Source: Syntrophobacteraceae bacterium (GTDB lineage Bacteria; Desulfobacterota; Syntrophobacteria; Syntrophobacterales; Syntrophobacteraceae). From it: 42,700 bases of DNA. The notes under the pieces are model-generated. The model saw nothing but the letters and a program-made list of their open reading frames with translations. It was not told the origin of the DNA and made no database searches. The stretch's first letter is position 1. Every line of letters begins with the position of its first letter. The DNA is taken from assembly GCA_031292195.1 (NCBI GenBank), contig JARLHP010000046.1:1-42700 (forward strand). The letters run 5' to 3'. Positions 36,912-42,700 of the stretch are shown here, one piece after another. The translations under genes were made by a program, and so were the position numbers.

Positions 36912-38219
36912 TTATTCCTCTTCGGACGCGACAGGCTTGAACTCATCGGGCACAATCATCCTCTCGGTGATCAGTTCCTTGAAGGAAACCACTTTGATTC
37001 CGAGTTGGTATTCCTTGTTGAGATCGTTGATCTGGTCCGTACAGTTATGGCAGGGTGCCACCACTATCTTGGCGCCCGTGGCCCTGATCTGTTCGGCCTT
37101 GACACGGCCGGACTCCATTCTCCTTCGCTTGAACTCGGGACCCATCGGAATAAAACCGCCGCCCCCGCCGCAGCAATGGTTGTACTCGGAGTTCGGGGTC
37201 ATATCCCGAAAATCTTTGGCCAGGTATTTGAGAATTTCCCGGCCTTCCCGCCACAGCCCGCCGTTTCGGGAGACATTGCACGGATCCTGGTAGGTCAGGG
37301 GTTCCTCGACCATTTTTTGGGGATCGATTTTTATCCGGCCATCCCGAAGGTATTCATAAAACAGGCGAACGGAATGGATGACCGGCACGGGCGGCTTGCC
37401 GTCCCGGTAGCCGGCCAGGTAGGGGCCTTCAAACAGCGCCGACCGGTAAGCATGTCCGCACTCGGTGATTGCTATGGCCTCAACGCCCAGTTCCACGGCC
37501 TTGTCGTACATCCTCTTCACAACCTGTCCGGCAAGCGCTTTGTCGCCGGCAAACATCGGCAGATTGGTGCAGTCCCATCCCGTGCTGGGCAAAGTCCAGC
37601 TTTCCCCGACCACCGTAAATATCTGGGCCATCATGGAAATGTCCTGCGGGTAGTACATCGGCTCCCGGGCATTGACAGTGTACATGATCCTGGCGCCGGC
37701 CCTGTCCACGGGTATTTCCACCCCCCGAATGTCATCATTTGCTTCCTCGGCCATCCAGGAGCAGGTTTCCTCGAAATCCTCGGTGGCCATCCCCATCTGG
37801 TTGCCCGACTCGCGATAGTTGGTCGAAGTTCTTACCAGTCCCTCCGGCACAACACCCTGAGAGTGGCATATGGAGCGCACCGTCGAGATCATGGTGGCGA
37901 TATCGATGCCGAACGGACAGAAAAGTGAGCAGCGCTTGCAGGTGGTGCATTCACCCCACGCGATGTCGTGGCACTTTTGCAGGAACGCCCGATCCACCTG
38001 GCCTTTTCTTTTGTAAAGTTCCAGCAGTGTGGCCTTGACTTTGTAGGCGGGGCTCAATTTGGGATCCTTGTTCTTGGCAAGATAGAAAAAACAACTCTCG
38101 GCGCACAGGCCGCAACGGGAACATATGCTCAGCCAGGACTTTATCCTGGCGCTGTCGTTCAAACTCAGAAGATCCTTGATCGCCTTGGTGTTCACAGGCT
38201 TTTGAAGTTCTTCATTCAT
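36912..38219 (-). CDS. HdrD/TmcB-like [4Fe-4S] oxidoreductase
   Basis: 435 aa. Two N-terminal ferredoxin-type clusters (CSRCGLCAESC and CTTCKRCSLFC, the latter followed by P) and C-terminal CCG-type domains: DPCN, HCCGGGGGF and APCHNC give the C-x(n)-CC-x(n)-C-x2-C pattern that binds the catalytic [4Fe-4S] in heterodisulfide reductase HdrD and DsrK. The first CCG domain is degenerate (GWDCTNL, ITECGHAY), as in TmcB/DsrK relatives. It faces the cytoplasm, docked to the membrane subunit, and probably passes electrons between the cytochrome b and a thiol-disulfide or DsrC-type partner. Starts 45 bases after the membrane subunit. Confidence 0.9.
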   Translation of the reverse strand: MNEELQKPVNTKAIKDLLSLNDSARIKSWLSICSRCGLCAESCFFYLAKNKDPKLSPAYKVKATLLELYKRKGQVDRAFLQKCHDIAWGECTTCKRCSLFCPFGIDIATMISTVRSICHSQGVVPEGLVRTSTNYRESGNQMGMATEDFEETCSWMAEEANDDIRGVEIPVDRAGARIMYTVNAREPMYYPQDISMMAQIFTVVGESWTLPSTGWDCTNLPMFAGDKALAGQVVKRMYDKAVELGVEAIAITECGHAYRSALFEGPYLAGYRDGKPPVPVIHSVRLFYEYLRDGRIKIDPQKMVEEPLTYQDPCNVSRNGGLWREGREILKYLAKDFRDMTPNSEYNHCCGGGGGFIPMGPEFKRRRMESGRVKAEQIRATGAKIVVAPCHNCTDQINDLNKEYQLGIKVVSFKELITERMIVPDEFKPVASEEE

Positions 38220-38264
38220 TTTCTTCGTACTCCTTCGGTTACCATATCCGCGGCGGTGCGGTCT

Positions 38265-38924
38265 CTACCAGGTTCTCGCGCCCCGGCGCGTTCCCATTTC
38301 GAAGCCGATGAAGGCCCGCGAGAAGAAAAAGAGGACTGCATGGGCGAGCTTGGTGAAGGGGATGAGCATCAGCAAAGCCTCGGCGCACGCAATGTGGGCT
38401 ACCAGCACGCTCTGATAAGGGCCGATCTGGTGAAATGCCAGAAAACCCGTCACAAAGGGGAGGCAGGTGAAAACCAGGAGAAAATAGTCCCATGCCGTGG
38501 TCAGGATGCGCACTTCGGGCCTGACAAGCCTTCTTGCCAGCAAAATCAACCCGGCGACCAGAAAGACAACCGTCAAGATATCCGACACGGAATCGGGCAG
38601 GGAGGGCAGTGCGACCCCGAAAGCCTCGTGCAGCAGAGTGTTGTGGGCCAGCAGAAAAAGCGGCACGGCGAAGAGGCAAACGTGAAACACGAAGAATGCC
38701 GCCCCGAAAACGGGCTGTTCCCTAAGGGACACACTCCCCAGGGGCAGAAGCCAGTGGAAAATGGAGCGCCCCCCCCACTTCCAATCCGCATGGTTATAGA
38801 AGACCCTGTCACGCTCCTGGCTCACACCGAACAGGTATACCGTTCGCACGATCAGTCCGCCGATGAAAATGAAAAAAGAGATCCATACACCGGGCCCCGT
38901 CAAAAACTCGTACATCTCTGTCAT
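38265..38924 (-). CDS. NarI-like membrane cytochrome b (TmcC-like)
   Basis: 219 aa from an ATG with aggtgag 6 bases upstream. Five hydrophobic segments (WISFFIFIGGLIVRTVYLF, FGAAFFVFHVCLFAVPLFLL, ILTVVFLVAGLILLA, YFLLVFTCLPFVTGFLAF, HIACAEALLMLIPFTKLAHA) with His residues in membrane-facing positions (FHVC, AFHQIG, AHIAC, KLAHAV) suited to binding two b hemes, as in NarI/DsrM. It is the first gene of the operon and would carry electrons across the membrane between the periplasmic tetraheme cytochrome and the cytoplasmic Fe-S subunit. Confidence 0.88.
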   Translation of the reverse strand: MTEMYEFLTGPGVWISFFIFIGGLIVRTVYLFGVSQERDRVFYNHADWKWGGRSIFHWLLPLGSVSLREQPVFGAAFFVFHVCLFAVPLFLLAHNTLLHEAFGVALPSLPDSVSDILTVVFLVAGLILLARRLVRPEVRILTTAWDYFLLVFTCLPFVTGFLAFHQIGPYQSVLVAHIACAEALLMLIPFTKLAHAVLFFFSRAFIGFEMGTRRGARTW

Positions 38925-39183
38925 GTAATCTCACCTTTTTTTCCGGAAATAGGATGCAACCAACCGCATCATCCCTTGACCCTAATTTGATCCCGCCCGG
39001 ATTCATTTGTCCAGAGCAATTTGCGCTATGATCACTCTTTTGAGAGCATGCGGGAGGTGATAGGGCATGACCACTTTAAGCAGCCCGATAGGACGGTAGA
39101 CTGAGACCATTCCATGTGCCGGAATACCCAATAAAGGGTCCGAAGAGGCAAATTCCGGGTTGAAATGCTTCAGGGAACAATCT

Positions 39184-39206
39184 AGTATATACAAAGAAGT
39201 ATATAC
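39184..39206 (+). promoter_or_regulatory. Twin gtatatac operator before vapBC
   Basis: Two copies of agtatatac (39184-39192 and 39198-39206), each holding the 8-base palindrome gtatatac, spaced 14 bases centre to centre. This is the expected shape of a VapB dimer-pair operator overlapping the promoter; the antitoxin ribosome site aagggag follows at about 39211. Confidence 0.55.
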
Positions 39207-39225
39207 GGTGAAGGGAGAATACATC

Positions 39226-39456
39226 ATGCAGACGACCAAGGTGTTCAGGAGTGGCAACAGCCAGGCGATTCGCCTTCCCAGGGAATTTCGGATGAGCGGA
39301 AGCGAGGTCTATATAAAAAAGATGGGCAACGGGGTGGTCATCATCCCGAAAGACGACCCCTGGCAGATGGTGGAGGCCAGCATCGACAAATTCACTCGGG
39401 ATATCTTCGAGGGAGGACGGGAACAATCGCCCCCTCAAGAGCGCGAGAACCTCTAA
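39226..39456 (+). CDS. vapB: VapB-type (AbrB fold) antitoxin
   Basis: 76 aa from the ATG at 39226, nine bases after aagggag. The classic AbrB/MazE-type swapped-hairpin antitoxin: TTKVFRSGNSQAIRLPREF, then EVYIKKMGNGVVIIPKD and an acidic-helical tail (WQMVEASIDKF, DIFEGG) that binds VapC. Its stop overlaps the toxin start (TAATG). Autoregulation through the twin palindromes just upstream is likely. Confidence 0.9.
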   Translation: MQTTKVFRSGNSQAIRLPREFRMSGSEVYIKKMGNGVVIIPKDDPWQMVEASIDKFTRDIFEGGREQSPPQERENL

Positions 39457-39857
39457 TGATCTACATGCTTGATACGAACATCTGCATCTATACGATGAAG
39501 AAGCATCCGCCCGGCGTCTTCGAAAACCTGAAGAAGCTATCGCCTGAGGAGGTCGGGATCTCAGCGATCACCGAAGCCGAGTTGCGATTCGGCATGTCCA
39601 ACAGCGCCAGACCGGATCACAATCACCGAGTCCTTGATGAGTTCTTGGGGCCTTTCGAGATTTTCCCGTTCGACAGTGGCGCCGCTGCACACTATGGTGA
39701 GATTCGGTGGTATTTGAGGCGAAGCGGCGCCCCCATCGGCAATATGGACCTTCTGATTGCCGCGCACGCCAGGAGTCTTTCCGTTACGCTCGTTACCAAT
39801 AATGTGAAGGAGTTCGAAAGGGTGCCTGGTTTGAAATTGGAGAACTGGCTCTTGTGA
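39456..39857 (+). CDS. vapC: VapC-type PIN ribonuclease toxin
   Basis: 133 aa. PIN active-site acids: Asp6 (MLDTNICIY), Glu42 (ITEAELRFGM), Asp98 (IGNMDLLIAAHA) and the Asn-rich last strand (LVTNNVKEF). This is the subgroup of VapC proteins that cut initiator tRNA or similar tRNAs. It is coupled to vapB by a one-base overlap. Both genes look intact. Confidence 0.92.
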   Translation: MIYMLDTNICIYTMKKHPPGVFENLKKLSPEEVGISAITEAELRFGMSNSARPDHNHRVLDEFLGPFEIFPFDSGAAAHYGEIRWYLRRSGAPIGNMDLLIAAHARSLSVTLVTNNVKEFERVPGLKLENWLL

Positions 39858-39886
39858 TGGCGGTATACCCCTGCGCTGGTATTCGA

Positions 39887-40954
39887 TTACTCCTGCTCCG
39901 AATACGCCGGTTTTACGCCAGGAAACGCGTTCTGCCTTCCCGGGCCCGCGACCGCTCTTATCGCGATGTCCTGCACCTTTCCGTAAGCGCTTTCCATTTG
40001 CTCGGTCAACCGGTCGATCTGTTTTGTCTGGGTGGCGATCACCTGCTCGAAGGCATCGATCCTGGCTTGGAGAACATTTTTATCCCCCTCGAAGCCTTTC
40101 AGCAGGAGTTGCTCGTTTTTGGCCGCCTCGGAGCTGATTTTAGTCGTTGCTTCATGGACCGCTTTGGCCACGGAGGTTTCAAGCTCCCCCGGAAAACCGT
40201 CCACCATTTTCTGTAAATCGTTCATCACCTTTTCTCTTTCGCTTACCGCCTGCTCCCGCTCTCCCAGTTCGACTTCCTTGCCTTTCGTCTGCCGGTCGAA
40301 TTCTTCCCGCTTTTCCCTCAGTTCCCTTTCGAGCTGAGTGATTTCGTCGGTCAGCGCGTTTATCTTTTGCTCCCTCTCTCGCGCCAGCTTATATTCGTAC
40401 TCCTCTTTTTCCCGCCGCCGCCGCTTTTCTTCCTGCTCCTTCTGATCTTTGAGTTCTTCCGTGTACTGTTTTTTCTGACTGTCCCACCCGGCCTTCGTCT
40501 GGCTTATCTCCTGATCGAGCAATTCTTTGCGTCGGGCCATTTCATCTTCGAAGGTAACTTTCTGCAGCTTTTGCGCTTCGAAAAGAGCGGCCATCGTGAA
40601 CGCGGATTTTTCGATCTCAAAAAGCTCCCGTAATTCCGCTTCCTTGATTTCGATCGCTCTCTTCAGCTTATTGTAGCGTTCGGTTTCCCCTTCCAGTTTC
40701 AAGGCAATATCGGAAAATGCCCTGGTGGTTTCACTTATCAGTTCGTTGACTGTTTTGATCACACTGTGCGTGCTGAGAGCGTCAGCAGACTGGACAACCT
40801 CCTGTTTTTCGCGCTCCGCTTTGGCTTTTTCCGGCTTAAGTTCCGTTTGGGCCTTCGTTTGCAGCGTTTTAAGGAGATTGTTGTATGCGTCCAAGATTTC
40901 CTTTTTGGTGCTGGTGGCGTTGATCCCTGGAGTTTCCTCTACTTTGGCGCTCAT
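39887..40954 (-). CDS. Long coiled-coil protein, unknown function
   Basis: 355 aa from the ATG at 40954 (MSAKVEETPG), with aggagg upstream; the longer frame to 41245 overlaps the activator gene and is unlikely. Nearly all of residues 15-330 are charged heptad-like helix (EEKRRRREKEEYEYKLARE, LERELREKREEFDRQTKG). There is no membrane segment, signal peptide or catalytic motif. Composition suggests a scaffold or structural filament, perhaps of a bacterial tubule or gas-vesicle-accessory kind, but no function can be assigned. It follows the sigma-54 activator gene by 26 bases and is probably in the same transcript. Confidence 0.8.
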   Translation of the reverse strand: MSAKVEETPGINATSTKKEILDAYNNLLKTLQTKAQTELKPEKAKAEREKQEVVQSADALSTHSVIKTVNELISETTRAFSDIALKLEGETERYNKLKRAIEIKEAELRELFEIEKSAFTMAALFEAQKLQKVTFEDEMARRKELLDQEISQTKAGWDSQKKQYTEELKDQKEQEEKRRRREKEEYEYKLAREREQKINALTDEITQLERELREKREEFDRQTKGKEVELGEREQAVSEREKVMNDLQKMVDGFPGELETSVAKAVHEATTKISSEAAKNEQLLLKGFEGDKNVLQARIDAFEQVIATQTKQIDRLTEQMESAYGKVQDIAIRAVAGPGRQNAFPGVKPAYSEQE

Positions 40955-40980
40955 GGTTGTCTTCCTCCTGGATAGCAATT

Positions 40981-42309
40981 TTATCGTTGTTTTTCCAAAA
41001 ACCGGTAAAGCGTCGCCCGGCCGACCCCCAGGAGCTTTGCCGCCCTGGAGCGGTTTCCGCCCGCCTGGAGGATAGCCGCGGAAACCGTCTCGGCCGTAAG
41101 AAACGGCTTGGGGCCGGGTTTGAAAGCAGCACAGGGGTTCTGGCGCATCTCGAGGGGAAGGTGCTCGGCCTCTATATCCGGGCCGCGGGATTTGACCAGG
41201 GCGAAATGGAGGGCGTTTTGCAACTCTCGCACGTTGCCCGGCCAATTGTAGTCCATCATGACAGACAGGGCCGCGCTGGAAATCCTGGCGGCCCTCTGGC
41301 CCTGTTCGGCGGCCTGTTGGAGAAAATAGGAGACCAGGAGCGGAATATCGTTTTTGCGCTCGCGCAGGGCGGGAATCTTGATCGGAACCACGCTCAGCCG
41401 GTAGTAGAGGTCCTCCCGGAATTCCTGACGCTCCATCATCCGGCGGAGGTCGCCATTGGTGGCGCTGATTATCCGCACGTCGACGGAAATCGTCTTTTCC
41501 CCGCCGACTCTTTCGAAAGTCCCGGACTGCAGCACCCGCAGAAGTTTGACCTGCATGTGTTTGGGTAGCTCGGCCACCTCGTCGAGGAAAAGGGTGCCTC
41601 CGTCGGCCAGTTCGAATCGGCCCTTCTTGTCCCGGATGGCCCCGGAGAAGGCCCCCTTGACATGGCCGAACAGTTCGCTTTCCAGCAACCCTTCGGGCAG
41701 GGCCCCGCAGTTTACCGGCACAAACGGTCCGCCGGCCCGACCGCTTTCGTTGTGAACCGCGGCGGCCACCAGTTCCTTGCCCGTCCCGGTCTCCCCGGTG
41801 ATATGCACCGGGTAATCGGTCGCCGAGAGGTTCCTGATCTGATCGTAGACTTCCAGCATTCGGCGGTCCCTGCCCACAAGGCCGGAAAAGCTGGTAAGCT
41901 CGCCCAGGCGCAGCTGGAGGCTCAGGATTTCGGTAAGATCCCGGAAAGCGGCCAGCACACCCACGAAGGCCCCCTGGTCGTCATACATGCCGGTTACCGA
42001 CATCTCTATGCGGCGCAGGTCTCCGGAGCGGGTGGTGACGTTCATGGTGTACGAGTGATGTCCGAGCGGTCCCGTTGGGTGGGTGCAAAAGGCGCACTTT
42101 TTCCCGCAAAACGGGGTCCCGAAAACGTCATGGCAGTCGCGTCCGAGCACTTCCTCCCGGGAATACCCCGTGATCTTTTCGGCCGCCCGGTTAAAGAACA
42201 AAATCCGCCGGTCGAGATCGTGGGCAATTATCCCTTCCAGCATGTTATCCAGAATACCCTGCAGGTTCTTTTGCTGAGCCACGAGATTTTCAAGGCTTAC
42301 AGCAGTCAT
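40981..42309 (-). CDS. Sigma-54-dependent transcriptional activator with PAS sensor
   Basis: 442 aa from the ATG at 42309 (gaggtg 8 bases upstream). PAS domain (about 14-125), AAA+ domain with Walker A GETGTGKE (172-179), sigma-54 loop GAFSGA (219-224; GAFTGA with Ser for Thr), Walker B GGTLFLDEV (237-245), and a C-terminal Fis-type helix-turn-helix (GGNRSRAAKLLGVGRATLYR). The PAS has Cys59, Cys68, Cys72 and Cys75, a likely metal or redox site. It acts in the cytoplasm to open sigma-54 RNA-polymerase complexes. Its target is unknown; the coiled-coil gene downstream is a candidate only by position. Confidence 0.93.
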   Translation of the reverse strand: MTAVSLENLVAQQKNLQGILDNMLEGIIAHDLDRRILFFNRAAEKITGYSREEVLGRDCHDVFGTPFCGKKCAFCTHPTGPLGHHSYTMNVTTRSGDLRRIEMSVTGMYDDQGAFVGVLAAFRDLTEILSLQLRLGELTSFSGLVGRDRRMLEVYDQIRNLSATDYPVHITGETGTGKELVAAAVHNESGRAGGPFVPVNCGALPEGLLESELFGHVKGAFSGAIRDKKGRFELADGGTLFLDEVAELPKHMQVKLLRVLQSGTFERVGGEKTISVDVRIISATNGDLRRMMERQEFREDLYYRLSVVPIKIPALRERKNDIPLLVSYFLQQAAEQGQRAARISSAALSVMMDYNWPGNVRELQNALHFALVKSRGPDIEAEHLPLEMRQNPCAAFKPGPKPFLTAETVSAAILQAGGNRSRAAKLLGVGRATLYRFLEKQR

Positions 42310-42602
42310 CGATTCGCACCTCAACCTTACATGTCTCCGCTCACCGAGCACTCGTCATGGTGAACAGGGGGCAGGTGTAGGTATGGGGTGAGCAAGCGAA
42401 CCCCAACACATCTCACACCCGCGACAGATGGCGTTGGACTTCGTTCCTGCACATCCCAACATCTTCGATCCTTCCGAATGTCGTCTCCCCGGCAAGTTCT
42501 GAGCCGGGGTCCCTGGCCTAAAAGATCTCGAAGTTTCGTACAAGAGGCGACCCGCCCGCGGCCGATCTGCCCGCCGGCGCAGCCAGCCGGGCACATCGGG
42601 GC
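42310..42602. other. Upstream region of the activator, nothing clear
   Basis: About 290 bases with no convincing gene. It contains gccggcgcagccagccggg, which leads into the tandem repeat. The activator promoter should lie here; none was recognised. Confidence 0.4.
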
Positions 42603-42700
42603 TTGGCAACCCGTCAGCGGCGACACGCCGCCTTGGCAACCCGTCAGCGGCGACACGCCGCCTTGGCAACCCGTCAGCGGCGACACGCCGCCTTGGCAAC
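42603..42700 (+). repeat. Perfect 30-bp tandem repeat, continues past the window
   Basis: The unit begins ttggcaacccgtcagcggcg and ends acacgccgcc. Three full copies at 42603-42632, 42633-42662 and 42663-42692 are identical, and a fourth begins at 42693. Being a multiple of three, it keeps frames open: one reads QPVSGDTPPW. It has no spacers, so it is a minisatellite and not CRISPR. Confidence 0.9.

Noticed and set aside
38925..39020. Sigma-54 promoter for the cytochrome/Fe-S operon
   Set aside because: A ttgc is present upstream of the first gene but no GG at the right -24 distance, so the nearby activator cannot be linked to it from sequence.
42603..42700. CRISPR array
   Set aside because: The copies are head-to-tail without spacers.

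Overview
The window looks like chromosomal DNA from a sulfate-reducing or syntrophic Desulfobacterota (deltaproteobacterium, perhaps Syntrophobacteria). The best evidence is a transmembrane electron-transfer locus with a tetraheme cytochrome c3, an HdrD-like iron-sulfur protein, a NarI-like cytochrome b and a DsrC-like protein. An etfBA pair, a sigma-54 activator, long multi-PAS kinases and the general gene content fit the same group. The species cannot be named from the sequence alone.

Layout. Positions 1-1123 hold the 3' part of a radical SAM gene. Positions 1124-6160 are an accessory island: a retron-type reverse transcriptase with a candidate msr-msd RNA just upstream, the C-terminal scrap of a tyrosine recombinase, and five toxin-antitoxin (TA) modules in different states of decay. 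These are an RHH antitoxin with a MazF stub, a colicin-E3-type RNase toxin with its partner, an intact vapBC-like pair, hicB with a frameshifted hicA, and an antitoxin without a start codon next to a PIN-toxin stub. Positions 6280-10888 (minus) carry a hybrid histidine kinase, a GalT-like HIT-fold protein and a UDP-glucuronate decarboxylase-type epimerase. Positions 11255-19091 (minus) are a close-packed carA-carB-purF-M48 peptidase block. glnE follows divergently. Positions 22304-23864 (minus) carry a class IV aminotransferase and a cyclodeaminase.

Positions 24000-28713 look like a second, decayed insertion bracketed by copies of a cgtactcgta motif. It holds an integrase N-terminal fragment, a 1159-aa sensor kinase, a transposase fragment and a small unknown gene. 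It is followed by a receiver protein (29104), etfBA (30100-31898) with a good terminator, an orphan PstS-like binding protein, SelO and a frameshifted secreted alpha/beta hydrolase. The electron-transfer operon lies at 35778-38924 (minus). A second vapBC lies at 39226-39857. A sigma-54 activator followed by a coiled-coil protein occupies 39887-42309 (minus). The window ends in a perfect 30-bp tandem repeat whose unit recurs inside the glnE coding region.

Functional themes: nitrogen and nucleotide metabolism (carAB, purF, glnE), anaerobic electron transfer (etfBA, the tmc-like operon) and redox or small-molecule sensing through PAS domains that share a cysteine cluster. On top of these lies a layer of mobile and defence-type DNA, much of it eroding. 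All starts, families and boundaries were read by eye; no database search was possible.
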